64,000 nt of DNA from contig NZ_CP012333.1 of assembly GCF_001263205.1 (NCBI RefSeq), positions 8,785,501 through 8,849,500 of the forward strand, written 5' to 3'. The position numbers and the translations under genes were made by a program. Below the pieces are notes generated by a model. That model worked only from the letters and a program-made list of their open reading frames with translations. It was not told the origin of the DNA and did no database searches. The stretch comes from Labilithrix luteola. Its GTDB lineage: Bacteria > Myxococcota_A > Polyangia > Polyangiales > Polyangiaceae. Below are positions 1-9,566 of the stretch, one piece after another; position 1 is the stretch's first letter, and each line of letters opens with the position of its first letter.

Positions 1-792
1 ATCGGCATGCGCCAGTGGAACACGGTCAGCCAAGAGCTCTCCCGGCGTGTCATCGAGGTCGACTACCTCAATGCGACGATCAACGGGCTCCGGCGCATGC
101 TCAAAGAGGATGCGCAGCAGGGCGTCGCTCGCGCGCCGTCCGACGTGGATCGCTTCAACGCCGAGCTCGACGAGAACGAGCGTCTGCTGAAGCAACGCCA
201 GGATGAGATGGTCGAGCTCCGTCGCCAGATCGAGATCGGGCGCGCGCAGATCGGCATCGGCGACGCGCGCTACCAGAATGACGCCGTCGCGCGCGTGCAG
301 TTCCGTGACGCGCTCGATCGCGAAGTTCTTCTCGGCTCGCAAGGGCAGGGAGGTTCCGACACGCAGCGCTACGCCGCGCGTGTGAAGCCCGCGCTCGATC
401 AGGCGCGCATCGTCGAAGACCGGCTCGTCGCGCAGTTCGCGCAGCTCGAACAGCAGGTCGGCGCGCGCGTTGGCGAGGTGCAGGCCAAGGTCGAGGCCGA
501 GCGCCTCAAGATCAACGGCTACAACATGAAGCTCGGCGTGCTCGACACCGAAGCGCGCGATCTCGTCGGACAGGTGGCGAAGCGCAACTTCGTCATCGTT
601 CGCGACAAGCTTCGCAACATTGTCCTACGCGCCGACGTAGGCATCACCGAACAGGCCTGGGAAGTTCGCGAAGAGGAGCTCGATCGCGTGCACAACCTCC
701 AGACGGAGCGCGCGCGAGAAGAGCAGCTGCTCGACGAAGAGCTGCGTGAAGTGCTCGACGACGCGGGGGATACGAAGCCCCTCAGCAAATGA
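1..792 (+). CDS. Coiled-coil protein of gliding-type cluster, probably 5'-truncated by window edge
   Basis: The frame is open from the first base of the window. The Met codon at position 7 may be internal, so the gene is treated as partial at its 5' end. The visible 260 residues are almost entirely charged, heptad-rich alpha helix rich in Glu, Arg, Gln and Leu, consistent with a long coiled coil, with no membrane segment or catalytic motif. The stop codon overlaps the start of the next gene by ATGA, so it is probably translated together with the AgmU-like TPR protein. A structural or scaffold role in the same envelope machine is an inference from this coupling. The family was not recognised. 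Confidence 0.75.
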   Translation: MGMRQWNTVSQELSRRVIEVDYLNATINGLRRMLKEDAQQGVARAPSDVDRFNAELDENERLLKQRQDEMVELRRQIEIGRAQIGIGDARYQNDAVARVQFRDALDREVLLGSQGQGGSDTQRYAARVKPALDQARIVEDRLVAQFAQLEQQVGARVGEVQAKVEAERLKINGYNMKLGVLDTEARDLVGQVAKRNFVIVRDKLRNIVLRADVGITEQAWEVREEELDRVHNLQTERAREEQLLDEELREVLDDAGDTKPLSK

Positions 793-3700
793 GAACGACG
801 ATGAAGACCGGTTGGTCGAATCGAAGGGTGCTTGGCGCGATCCTCACGATCGCGGCTGTTTTGCCGGCCTCGAGTGTCATAGCGCAGCCTCGAGTCGCCA
901 CGGGCGCGGCCGGCGCAACTGGCGCGACCGGCGCAGGCGGGGCCAAGGATGCGGGCGCAACGCCGGCTTCGGCAGCGAAGGATGCGGGCGGCGCAACGCC
1001 GACGCCCGCGGATGCGGGAGCCGCCACCCGTGCCACGAGCACGGCAACGGCCGATGCGGATGCGGGAACATCCGGCACGTTGTTCGGCGTCGATGGCGGC
1101 GTGCCCGTCACCGACTCGACCGTGAGCTCGGTGCCCACCGCGCGCAAGATGCACCCGCCGCCTCCGCCACCTTCGCCGGAGCAGGTCGAGGCGCTCGGTG
1201 CATTGAAGGAGCAGGTCGACGCGTACGAGAAGGGCGCCAAGGCGTACCGCGATACGGTCACCACCATCATCCGTCTGCACTACGAGTCGAAGAAGAAGGA
1301 GGTCCTCTCGGGGCTCGATCGCGAAATCGCCATCGAGAAAGAGGAGCTCAAGAAGGCGCGTGAGAACGCCATCAAGCGACTCGAAGAATTCATTGCAGTC
1401 TACAGCGGTCCGCGCGCGCAGCCCGAAGCCACGCCCGACGCCATGTACCGACTCGCGGCGCTCTACGAAGAGCGCGCACGTGGTGAAGAGGCCACCGAGC
1501 CGCTCGAGGTCGGTCTCAAGTCTGCCATCGCGCTCTACAAGCGCGTTCTCCACGAGTTCCCGAACTACCGCGAGACGGCCGGCATCTACTACTTCCTCGG
1601 GCACGCGCTCAACGACTCGGGGCGCACGAACGAGGCGCAGCAGGTCTGGCGCTCGCTCGTGTGCCACAACATCTACGCCTATCCCACGCCGCCCGATCCG
1701 AAGGACGCAGACAAGGACACCGTCGTCCCGATGCGCCAGGATCACGACGAGGCGTTCTGGACCGCGTGGCGAAACAAGTATCACGATCCGAAGTCGGTCA
1801 GCCGCAGGAACCCGGAGACCGCCTTCGAGGATCCGTTCCCCAAGGAGTGCAAGTACATCCCTCAGCCCGCGATCATTCAGGGCGAGGAGCCGAAGTACGT
1901 TGCCGAAGTGTGGTGGCAGATCGGCAACTGGGAGTTCGATCAGCTCGACTTCCAGAGCGGTGTGACGAAGGAAGACCCGGGCAGCGTCTGGGGGTACAAC
2001 CGCGCCGCCAGCGCGTACGAGCAGGCGATGCAGTTCAAGCGCCCGCCGCTCTACGGCGTTGCGCTCTACAAGTACGCCTGGACGCTCTTCAAGCAGCAGC
2101 GGTACGAGGCGGCTACCCGCGAGTTCGTGCGCTTGCTCGAGTATACGGACGAGCAGCAGAAGCTGACGGGTGACTCTGGAGCGGACTTCCGCAACGAAGC
2201 GTACACGTACATCGCCGGCTCGCTCACCAACGTCGATTTCAAGGGCCCGGAGGCGTGGGAGCCGTACATCCCGCGGCCGGACATCCTCGACACCGAACCG
2301 AATCCCGACAAGGCGGAGAAGAAGCTCCACGTCGCGATCGATCGTGTGAAAGATCCGCAGATCGTCCCGCAAGACAAGCCGTGGACCATCGAGGTCTACA
2401 AGGCGCTCGCGCTCGAGTATCGCAGCCTCAACCAGTTTTCGAACGCGGTCGAGGTCTACGACATGATGCTCAAGAAGTGGCCGATGGACCCGTCGGCCCC
2501 GGAGACGCAGAACGCGATCGCCGAGACCTACGACCAGCTGAACATGACGAAGCGCCCGGGCACGCCCGAGCACGACGCCATCAGTCAGAAGGCGCTCGAG
2601 GCGCGCACTGCCCTCGCGAATTACATCGGCAACACGCCCTGGGTCGACGCCAACAAGGACAACCCGGCGGCCCTCCAGAATGCGGAACGTCTCGTCCGCG
2701 GTGGTCTCCGTCAGGCGGCTGCCCAGCACACGAACAACGGCAAGGCGGCTCTCGTCGCCGCGAGCCAGACCGGCGATCCGGGGCGCCAGATGGAGCTCCT
2801 TTCGCGCGCCGCCACCGAGTACAAGCTCGCGGGCATCGGGTGGTTCGGTTACCTGAAGCAAGACGAGAACGCGCCCGACGCGTACGAGAGCCGTTACTGG
2901 CTCGCCGATGCGAAGCGCCAGTACGTCCGCATCCAGGTGGTCCTCCACAAGCTCGCCGGCAAGACGTATCCGGAGCCGAGCAAGAAGGACATCGACGAGG
3001 CCCTCGTCGCGGCGATCGACGTGCGCGACTCGAACGAGGACGACAAGTACCTCGACAACGCGGCGTTCTTCGTCGTCGACGTCAGCGACGTCGATCGCGA
3101 CCTCGCCTACCAGCGCTACGAGGACACGAAGGGCGCGACGGGTGTCCAGAAGCGCGAGGAAGTGAAGTTCGACTCCGCCGACGAGTCGACGCGCAAGGTC
3201 GTTCGTGAGCCGGTCCCGCCGGTCGTCTTGCAGAGCGTGCAAGCGCGCGACGAGTACGTCCAGCGCGTGCCGGCGAGCCTCGACATCTCGCACCACTCGC
3301 CCGACTACCAGTTCTATTCGGCCGAGACGTACTTCCTCTACGGGCAGTTCGATGTCGCTCGCCAGCGCTTCGAGCCGATGTGGAAGGAGCACTGCGGCAA
3401 AGACGAGCTCGGGTACAAGGCATGGGAGAAGCTCATCACCATGTCGAACCTCGAGCGCGATGCCGAGCGCTCGAAGCAGCTCGCCGAGTCGGAGAAGGCG
3501 CACTCGTGCGCGTTCACCGAGGAGAACAAGGCGAAGGCCGGCCTCATCGTCAACCCCACGCTCCAAGAGGCGGCGTTCATCAACGCGCGCAAGAAGTTCG
3601 AGCAGGCGTGCGAAGCGCCGATCGGCTCCGCGTGCAAGAACCCCGACGCGCCTGCGAAGAAGCCGCTCTGGCGTGAAGCCGCCGGCCTCTACGAAGCTGC

Positions 3701-5186
3701 GCTCAGCGAAGCTCCTGGACGCGACGAAGCGCCGGAAGCGGCGATGAACGCGGCCTACGCGTACAAGCAGATCGGCGAGTACAACAAGGCGATCGAGCTC
3801 TACAACAAGTTCATCACCGAGTACGGCTCCGACGCGCGCCTCAACGCGTTGCAGAAGGGCGATCCGAAGACCAAGACGGCGCCCGATCCGAAGAAGTACC
3901 AGGAGCGCGTGAACTACCTCGGTAGTGCGTACGACGCCCTCCAGACGACGTACTACTCGTTCTTCAACTACCAGCGCGCCGCGGAGACGAACGAGAAGAT
4001 CGCCGCGAACGATCGCTTCGACGAGAAGCGCCGTCGCGACGCCGCGCGCAACGCGATGATCCTCTACGCAAACATGGGTCAGCGCGACAAGATGATGGCC
4101 GAGCACCGCATCTTCGCGAAGCTGAACCCGCCCGCGGAGGAGAAGGCCGAGGCCGACTATCGCGTCGCGAGCTTCGAGTACAAGCAGTGGCTCCCCACGC
4201 AGCCTGACACGGGCACGAACCGCCAGAACCGCATCGCGGCGGAGAGCGCGCTCATGAGCTACTTCGGCTCGGCGCGCAATCAGCCGGCCGCGGCGAAGTA
4301 CGTCGTCGAGGCCGCCTACGGCATCGGCAAGATGAAGAAGACTGCGGGCGAGGCCGATTGGCGTCCGTGGTTCAAGAGCACGGTCAGCGCCTGGGAGAAC
4401 TACCGCTCGAAGGCGCCGGTCAAGGACAACAAGAGCGAGGCGCAGCAGGCGCCGTACGTCGACTACGCGGCCGAAGCCGAGTTCACGCTCCTCGACGAAG
4501 AGATCCGCGACAAGTACGACGTCGCCGACAAGCACAAGTACACGGGCAGCGTGGCGGACATCCTCGGCGCCATCGATGCCAAGGGCAACGTCACGAAGCC
4601 TGGCAAGTACCAGGCGAACGCGAAGGAAGCCGAGAAGTGGGATCTCGCGCTCGAGAAGATCACGAAGACCTACGAGTCTCTCGATTGGGTCCCCACCGCG
4701 ATCGCTCGCCAGGGCGCGATCTACGACTCGCTTCGCACGGGCCTCTACAACACGGTCAAGGTCACGTACCTCTCGCCGCAAGAGGCCTCGCTCGTGAACC
4801 AGCTGCGTAACAGCGGCAGGCCCGAGCTCGAAGACAAGGCCGACCAGCTCGAAGACGCCAAGAAGGAATTCTGGCGCAAGAAGAAGGAGCAGGAGCTCGC
4901 AGGCGCCGACCAGGTCATGGTCCGCCACTACGCAACGGCCGTGACTCTCGCGCGCAAGTACAACGTGCGCAATCCGCAGATCACGCGCGCCATCGGTCGC
5001 CTCGCGTACTTCACCGACATCATCGGCGACGCGAAGATGGCGGAGTACGTGACGGGCACGGTCGATCCGACCAACAAAGCAGGCAAGCTCCCGTACACGC
5101 CTGGCCAATACGTCCAGTCGCGTCCGGGCCTCGCGGCTCTCCCGCCGCCGAACGGCGAGTCCGTTCCGCTTCCGGCGGCACCCTGA
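789..5186 (+). CDS. gltD: Large secreted TPR protein, AgmU/GltD-like
   Basis: A 1465-residue protein starts with a Sec signal peptide (basic n-region, hydrophobic segment about residues 13-30, probable cleavage after VIAQ), followed by an Ala/Gly/Thr-rich low-complexity stretch to about residue 120 and a short coiled coil. Most of the rest is TPR-like helical pairs, for example around residues 210-270, 390-450 and 980-1050, with repeated A-Y-xx-A-xxx-Y patterns. In Myxococcus xanthus, AgmU (GltD) is a large periplasmic TPR protein of the gliding/focal-adhesion complex encoded next to AglT. The same order follows here, which is the main reason for the name. The start overlaps the upstream stop (ATGA); a second Met at residue 5 is possible. 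Orthology rather than paralogy to GltD is not proven. Confidence 0.8.
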   Translation: MRTTMKTGWSNRRVLGAILTIAAVLPASSVIAQPRVATGAAGATGATGAGGAKDAGATPASAAKDAGGATPTPADAGAATRATSTATADADAGTSGTLFGVDGGVPVTDSTVSSVPTARKMHPPPPPPSPEQVEALGALKEQVDAYEKGAKAYRDTVTTIIRLHYESKKKEVLSGLDREIAIEKEELKKARENAIKRLEEFIAVYSGPRAQPEATPDAMYRLAALYEERARGEEATEPLEVGLKSAIALYKRVLHEFPNYRETAGIYYFLGHALNDSGRTNEAQQVWRSLVCHNIYAYPTPPDPKDADKDTVVPMRQDHDEAFWTAWRNKYHDPKSVSRRNPETAFEDPFPKECKYIPQPAIIQGEEPKYVAEVWWQIGNWEFDQLDFQSGVTKEDPGSVWGYNRAASAYEQAMQFKRPPLYGVALYKYAWTLFKQQRYEAATREFVRLLEYTDEQQKLTGDSGADFRNEAYTYIAGSLTNVDFKGPEAWEPYIPRPDILDTEPNPDKAEKKLHVAIDRVKDPQIVPQDKPWTIEVYKALALEYRSLNQFSNAVEVYDMMLKKWPMDPSAPETQNAIAETYDQLNMTKRPGTPEHDAISQKALEARTALANYIGNTPWVDANKDNPAALQNAERLVRGGLRQAAAQHTNNGKAALVAASQTGDPGRQMELLSRAATEYKLAGIGWFGYLKQDENAPDAYESRYWLADAKRQYVRIQVVLHKLAGKTYPEPSKKDIDEALVAAIDVRDSNEDDKYLDNAAFFVVDVSDVDRDLAYQRYEDTKGATGVQKREEVKFDSADESTRKVVREPVPPVVLQSVQARDEYVQRVPASLDISHHSPDYQFYSAETYFLYGQFDVARQRFEPMWKEHCGKDELGYKAWEKLITMSNLERDAERSKQLAESEKAHSCAFTEENKAKAGLIVNPTLQEAAFINARKKFEQACEAPIGSACKNPDAPAKKPLWREAAGLYEAALSEAPGRDEAPEAAMNAAYAYKQIGEYNKAIELYNKFITEYGSDARLNALQKGDPKTKTAPDPKKYQERVNYLGSAYDALQTTYYSFFNYQRAAETNEKIAANDRFDEKRRRDAARNAMILYANMGQRDKMMAEHRIFAKLNPPAEEKAEADYRVASFEYKQWLPTQPDTGTNRQNRIAAESALMSYFGSARNQPAAAKYVVEAAYGIGKMKKTAGEADWRPWFKSTVSAWENYRSKAPVKDNKSEAQQAPYVDYAAEAEFTLLDEEIRDKYDVADKHKYTGSVADILGAIDAKGNVTKPGKYQANAKEAEKWDLALEKITKTYESLDWVPTAIARQGAIYDSLRTGLYNTVKVTYLSPQEASLVNQLRNSGRPELEDKADQLEDAKKEFWRKKKEQELAGADQVMVRHYATAVTLARKYNVRNPQITRAIGRLAYFTDIIGDAKMAEYVTGTVDPTNKAGKLPYTPGQYVQSRPGLAALPPPNGESVPLPAAP

Positions 5187-5224
5187 GGGCATGAGCTCGT
5201 GAAGGAAGCGAAGGAAACGATCTG

Positions 5225-6640
5225 ATGCGCATCGAGAGGCTTTTCGCGGGAGGGATGCTCGCTCTCGTCGTCTCCTCCACCGCATTCGGCATGGCCGCGT
5301 GCGGTGGCGGCGACGAGAAGAAGGTCGTCTATCCGAACGCCGATGGCGGCAGCGGTGGCAACACCGTGACCGATCAGAGCGGCGCGCAGGTCGGCGTGAT
5401 CGAAGGCGCCGGAACGTCGGGCCTCACGGGGTCGGCGAAGAGCGCCTACGACGCCGGGTGGCAAGCCTGGCTCAAGGGCGACCTCGCGACCGCGAAGAAG
5501 CAGTTCCAGGAGGCCGCCACTCGCGATCCGAAGTCGCCGTCGCCGCCGTACTCACTCGGTGTCGTCAACGAGCACCTCGGTGATACCGCGGGCGCCCAGG
5601 AGGCGTTCCGCACGGCGTTCACGAACGCCCCGGATCACGAGCTCTCGATGTGCGCCTACGCGCTTTCGCTCGCGAACACCGGACACGCGGCCGAGGCCGA
5701 TACGTTCATCACCGACAAGCGCACCAAGAAAGAGAACTCGCCCCGCCTGACGGCGTGCGCCGCCGAGGTGAAGTCGATCCAGAAGGACAACGGAACCGCG
5801 CAGCAGCTCGCGCAAGACGCGCTGCGCATGGATCCGAACTTCAAAGAAGCGATGGTGACCATCGCGCGCGATCACTACCGCGCGCGAAAGCTCGATCTCG
5901 CGAAGTACGCGCTCCAGGCGATTCTGGAAGGCTTCGGTGACGCGAGCCCGCCGCGCGACAAAGAGAACGCCGAGGCGCACATGCTTCGCGGCCTCATTCT
6001 TCGCGAGAGCGGCGCTCGCGCCGTGGCACTCGCCGACTTCGAAGCGGCCGCACGCAAGCGCCCGGATCTCGTCGAGGCGCTCGTGAACCTCGGCTCGATG
6101 CGCCTCGAGGCAGGCAATGCCCAAGAGGCGCTGCCGGTGCTCGAGAGTGCCGTGCGCTTCGGACCGAACTCGGCGCTCGCGCACTTGAATCTCGGCGACA
6201 CGTATCGCCTGCTCGGTCGTTCGGCGGACGCGAAGAAGGAGTTCGATCAGGCGCTCGCCCTCGACTCGAGCCTCGCTGTCGCGCACTACGACCTCGGCTT
6301 GCTCTACCTCTTCTCGCCGAACATCCCCGGCACGAGCGCGGACGCGCAGGTTGCGACCGCCATCAAGGAGCTCGAGCAATACAAGACGATGCGAGGTCCG
6401 AAGCCGACGCCCGGCGTTCAGGACGACATCGACGATCTCCTGAATCGCGCGAAGGCCAAGCGCGAGGAGCTCAAGCAACAGGCGGCCGCTGCCCAACCGG
6501 CCGCTGCGACGCCCGCGCCCGCGCCTGCCACGTCCGCTGCGCCTGCGAGCAGTGCGAAGCCGGCGCCTGCCACGTCCGCCGCGCCTGCGAGCAGTGCGAA
6601 GCCGGCGGCGCCGGCTGGCGGCGGAGCCACCAAGAAGTAA
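5225..6640 (+). CDS. gltE: TPR lipoprotein, AglT/GltE-like
   Basis: A 471-residue protein has a lipoprotein signal peptide ending in the lipobox MAAC (Cys about residue 26), so it should be anchored in a membrane facing the periplasm. Several TPR units follow from about residue 70 to 400, including A-Y-D-A-G-W-Q-A-W and A-L-A-D-F-E-A-A type helices. The tail from residue 420 is Pro/Ala/Ser-rich and contains two copies of a PATSAAPASSAKPA unit. In M. xanthus, AglT (GltE) is a TPR lipoprotein that works with AgmU and PglI, and the same neighbours occur here. The AAGGAA stretch before the ATG is a usable ribosome binding site. The protein probably contacts the TPR protein encoded upstream. Confidence 0.82.
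   Translation: MRIERLFAGGMLALVVSSTAFGMAACGGGDEKKVVYPNADGGSGGNTVTDQSGAQVGVIEGAGTSGLTGSAKSAYDAGWQAWLKGDLATAKKQFQEAATRDPKSPSPPYSLGVVNEHLGDTAGAQEAFRTAFTNAPDHELSMCAYALSLANTGHAAEADTFITDKRTKKENSPRLTACAAEVKSIQKDNGTAQQLAQDALRMDPNFKEAMVTIARDHYRARKLDLAKYALQAILEGFGDASPPRDKENAEAHMLRGLILRESGARAVALADFEAAARKRPDLVEALVNLGSMRLEAGNAQEALPVLESAVRFGPNSALAHLNLGDTYRLLGRSADAKKEFDQALALDSSLAVAHYDLGLLYLFSPNIPGTSADAQVATAIKELEQYKTMRGPKPTPGVQDDIDDLLNRAKAKREELKQQAAAAQPAAATPAPAPATSAAPASSAKPAPATSAAPASSAKPAAPAGGGATKK
6523..6606 (+). repeat. Tandem repeat coding the Pro/Ala/Ser tail of the AglT-like protein
   Basis: Two nearly identical copies of a unit of about 42 bases encode the repeated PAPATSAAPASSAK peptide. They differ by single synonymous changes, which suggests a recent in-frame duplication. 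Confidence 0.75.
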
Positions 6641-6666
6641 GCTTTCGACAAGCGAAGGAGCCTGCC

Positions 6667-6909
6667 ATGAAGAAGCACATCGCCATCGGAACTGCGGCTC
6701 TCGCCGTCGTGCTCTTCGGCGCCGAAGGTTCGGCGAGCGCCCAACAGAAGGGCGTCATCACGATCAACGAAGTCACCATCGTGGGGCGTGTCCAGAAGCC
6801 CGTCGCCTCGGTCGACGTGAGCAAGATCCAGGCAAAGCTCACGCTCGCGGAGCTTCGCCAGCCGTTCCTCGATCGCATCGAGGAGGCGGCGCGCAAAGAA
6901 CCGTTCTGA
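6667..6909 (+). CDS. Small secreted protein in the position of GltF
   Basis: An 80-residue protein has a clear Sec signal peptide (MKKHIAIG, hydrophobic core, probable cleavage after ASAQ), leaving a mature part of about 53 residues containing VTIVGRVQKPVASVD. The gene has a good ribosome binding site (GAAGGAG) and lies 26 bases after the AglT-like gene. In M. xanthus the small periplasmic GltF lies between AglT and PglI, so this is a candidate positional counterpart. The assignment rests on position and on its being a short exported protein, not on recognised sequence identity. Confidence 0.6.
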   Translation: MKKHIAIGTAALAVVLFGAEGSASAQQKGVITINEVTIVGRVQKPVASVDVSKIQAKLTLAELRQPFLDRIEEAARKEPF

Positions 6910-6916
6910 GGTTTCC

Positions 6917-7516
6917 GTGATTGCGGTCGTCGCGGCGCTCGTTGCGCTCGCGTGCGTGGCTGCCAGCGCACGCCGCGTTTGGTTCGCTGCGAACCCCACG
7001 TGGCTGGAACCAGAGACGTTTCTCGCCGAGGTCGCGAGGTCGAAGGTGAATCCGCTCGAAGCGTTACGCGACCTCGTGGCGAAGGCACCCGAGGCCGAGT
7101 GGGAGCGAGAACTGCTCGAGGCGATGTCCGTCACGTCACCCGAGCAGCGGGCGGCGCTCGTCAACGAGCAACTGACGGAGCTCGACTACCGGATCCAGCG
7201 TTGGGCCCGCGTACCGCGGGTGTGTGCGAGTGTGGCCACGAGCGTTGGCTTCCTCCTCGCCACCCTCGTTCTTCGTCGCGGTTTGACCGAGGCGGGGGAG
7301 CTGCCCACGGATGCCGGCGACCTCCTCGTACGCGGGCTCGTGGGAGATGCTCTTACCGTCGCGGCGCTCGGCGTGGTGGGGACGGCGTTCTGCATTGCCG
7401 CCCAGACGCAGGCCAAGCGCCTCGCCACGAGCCGAACCAAGGCGGCCGACAAGCTGGTGGAGCGTTTGGAGCGTGCGGCCGAGGAGCTGGCGAGCACCGC
7501 CGTTCCGCAAGGGTAA
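6917..7516 (+). CDS. Three-helix inner-membrane protein with ExbB/TolQ-like topology
   Basis: A 199-residue protein starts at GTG, 7 bases after the previous stop. Hydrophobic segments lie at residues about 1-20, 93-118 and 138-163. A charged, helical, probably cytoplasmic region lies between segments 1 and 2, and a helical cytoplasmic tail follows segment 3. This layout (one N-terminal helix, a large cytoplasmic loop, then two close helices) is that of ExbB/TolQ/MotA-family proton-channel subunits, but no clear family signature was seen, so the call is topological only. It sits directly before a protein with a TonB-like C-terminal domain, which would suit an energising partner. No ExbD-like partner is present in the window. 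Confidence 0.5.
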   Translation: MIAVVAALVALACVAASARRVWFAANPTWLEPETFLAEVARSKVNPLEALRDLVAKAPEAEWERELLEAMSVTSPEQRAALVNEQLTELDYRIQRWARVPRVCASVATSVGFLLATLVLRRGLTEAGELPTDAGDLLVRGLVGDALTVAALGVVGTAFCIAAQTQAKRLATSRTKAADKLVERLERAAEELASTAVPQG

Positions 7517-7720
7517 AGCCCTGTACTTCCGGGCAGGTCTTCCGATAGGATCGCGGGGCCGTCAGTCTCTCGTAGTCACGCGAATGGGTAGGAACGCTGT
7601 TCGAAGTAGGAACTTTTCGGGTCGGCAGTCGTCTGAAGGAAGGGGCCACTGGCTCCCAACTTCGTACGGCTCGTGTCGATTCGTGCCGAGTCCGAACGTG
7701 GTGAGATCGAGGAGCGAACG

Positions 7721-9178
7721 ATGAATGTAGGCCCGGGACAGCAGCAACCTGGAGCAGGTGGAGCAGGCGGCGGAGCGGGCGCGCGGCCTGGACAGATGAC
7801 CGCGGTCATGCGGGCCATGTCGGTCGCGACGGGCCCCAAGGTTCTGCGCATCGGTCTGGTGCAGGGTGGTCGTGTCATCGAGGAGCGCATCGTCAAGCAG
7901 CGCACCACGGTGACCGTCGGCTCGAACGAGAAGGCGATGTTCGTCATCCCGTCGCAGGCCGTTCCTCCGATGTTCAAGCTCTTCGAGCTCGTCGGAAACG
8001 ATTACCACCTGAATTTCCTCGACGGGATGACCGGCCGTGTCGCGCTCGCGACCGGCATCACGGACATCGGCACGCTTCGGGGCCAGGCGAAGAAGATCGG
8101 CAACGCCTACCAGGTGAAGCTGACGGACGAGGCGCGTGGCAAGGTCGTCGTCGGAGAGACCACGTTCCTCTTCCAGTTCGTCGCGCCTCCGCCGGTTCAG
8201 CCGCGTCCGCAGCTGCCGCTCGCCGTGAAGGGCGGTATCGCCGCGCAGATCGACTGGTCGCTCACCATCATCGCGGCGTTCAGCTTCCTCCTCCATTTCG
8301 GGATCGTCGGCGCGATGTACTCGGACTGGATGGATCCGGTCGTCGGGGACGACTTCAACGTCGCCGGCCTCGTCGACATGATGAAGAACATCCCGGTGCC
8401 TCCCGTGCAGGAGACGCCGGAGGTGAACCCAAACGCGACCGCGCAGCCCGACACGAAGTCGAACGCGCCCACGGCGAAGCCCGCGGGCGGTGGCGCAGGT
8501 GGAGCCAAGGCGCAAGGTGGTGGCAGGAGCGCCGGTTCCGTGAGTGACGCGAAGGCAGCGGCCCTCGCTGCGCAGGCCGAGGCCGCGCAGGTTGCGATGC
8601 TCGCCGCGCTCAACGGCGGTTCCTCGGTCCAGGGCGCCCTCAACCGAAGTGACATCCCGCCGGTCGACCTCTCGGGCGCGGCAGCTTCGAATGCCGGCGT
8701 CGCACGCGGCTCGAGCGATCTGAAGACCGGTGGTGGCGGCGCTCCTGTGCAGGGCGGCGGCAAGGGCTCGGGCCTCGCCGGTATCGGTGGCGGGACAGGC
8801 GGCTCGGGCACGGGCTCCGGGGCAGGGCAGGAAACCAAGGTCGCGGGCCCGACCGGCGTCGCCCAGGTCGGTGGCTCCACGGCCACGGTGCCCGTCTCCG
8901 ACGCCGATCGCGTCATCGCTGGACTCCGCGCCCGCTTCCGCAGCTGTTACCAGCAGGGCCTGAACTCGGACCCCAGCATGTCCGGCAAGGTCATCATCAG
9001 CGCGAAGGTCGGTCCGAACGGCGAAGTCTCGAGCGCCGACGTCTCGCAGAACACCGGCCTGTCGCCGACCGTGGCAAGCTGCATCGCCAACGTGGTCAAG
9101 CGCGCGACGTTCAGCGCGCCGGGCGGCGGAGGCTCGACGCTCCAGATCCCCGTTACGTTCGTCCAGCAGGGCAAGTAG
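7721..9178 (+). CDS. gltG: PglI/GltG-like protein with FHA-like N-terminus and AgmX/PglI C-terminal domain
   Basis: The protein has about 485 residues in four parts. A Gly/Gln-rich start is followed by an FHA-like beta domain (roughly residues 30-150, starting LRIGLVQGGRVIEE). One transmembrane helix lies near residues 185-210 (SLTIIAAFSFLLHFGIVGAM), then a long Gly/Ala/Pro-rich periplasmic linker. The C-terminal domain has the AgmX/PglI signature RFRSCYQQGLNSDP and ends in a beta-rich TonB-like fold. This matches GltG (PglI), which spans the inner membrane and periplasm in the gliding machine. An in-frame GTG at 7673 extends the protein by 16 residues. The ATG at 7721 is preferred because GGAG lies 6 bases upstream. 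Confidence 0.82.
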   Translation: MNVGPGQQQPGAGGAGGGAGARPGQMTAVMRAMSVATGPKVLRIGLVQGGRVIEERIVKQRTTVTVGSNEKAMFVIPSQAVPPMFKLFELVGNDYHLNFLDGMTGRVALATGITDIGTLRGQAKKIGNAYQVKLTDEARGKVVVGETTFLFQFVAPPPVQPRPQLPLAVKGGIAAQIDWSLTIIAAFSFLLHFGIVGAMYSDWMDPVVGDDFNVAGLVDMMKNIPVPPVQETPEVNPNATAQPDTKSNAPTAKPAGGGAGGAKAQGGGRSAGSVSDAKAAALAAQAEAAQVAMLAALNGGSSVQGALNRSDIPPVDLSGAAASNAGVARGSSDLKTGGGGAPVQGGGKGSGLAGIGGGTGGSGTGSGAGQETKVAGPTGVAQVGGSTATVPVSDADRVIAGLRARFRSCYQQGLNSDPSMSGKVIISAKVGPNGEVSSADVSQNTGLSPTVASCIANVVKRATFSAPGGGGSTLQIPVTFVQQGK

Positions 9179-9225
9179 TCGGTTCGCGATCAGGCGGTCA
9201 CGCGCTGACGTGACGAGCGGCACTC

Positions 9226-9271
9226 ACGGCCTGCGTCTCCTTCCGACCGAAGGGACGCGGGCCGTTTGCTT
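9226..9271 (+). terminator. Rho-independent-type terminator after the gliding cluster
   Basis: A long hairpin is formed by ACGGCC-GCGTC-CTTC pairing with GAAG-GACGC-GGCCGT, with a short loop, followed by TTGCTTG. It lies 48 bases after the PglI-like stop codon and closes the first gene group. Confidence 0.7.
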
Positions 9272-9463
9272 GTATGGTCCCGCGGCAGCGGGCCACCTGA
9301 AAATGCGTCCCTGAAAATGCGCCCAGCATTCGAAATCCGCGGTTTCCCGGTGAATGCCTGGGCCGTTCGGGGCATCGAAACCCGTGTCAGAGCCCGAGAC
9401 GCGCGGTTTTGAGGGCGATTCAACTTCATGATATCACTCGATAAAAAGCGCGACTTTGGAACG

Positions 9464-9493
9464 TTGACACACCGCCCCGTACCAAACTATCTT
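9464..9493 (+). promoter_or_regulatory. Probable housekeeping promoter for the coiled-coil gene
   Basis: A perfect TTGACA -35 box (9464-9469) is followed after 18 bases by TATCTT (9488-9493), a 4 of 6 match to TATAAT. The stretch is AT-rich compared with its surroundings and lies about 75 bases before the ATG at 9567. The rest of the gap from 9272 to 9566 shows no convincing gene. Confidence 0.5.
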
Positions 9494-9566
9494 CGTCGCC
9501 ATACCCTCGTAAGGCTCTGCTCCACCGAGCGAAGCCTGTCGAACGGAACGGTTAGTGGGAGGCCTG

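Noticed and set aside
519..5285. Minus-strand open frame of 1588 codons
   Set aside because: It lies entirely opposite the TPR protein gene. Its product is Arg/Leu/Val-rich without domains, as expected from the complement of a GC-rich gene, and it has no ribosome binding site.
7562..9223. Minus-strand open frame of 553 codons
   Set aside because: It is antisense to the PglI-like gene, Arg-rich and low in complexity, with no recognisable domain.
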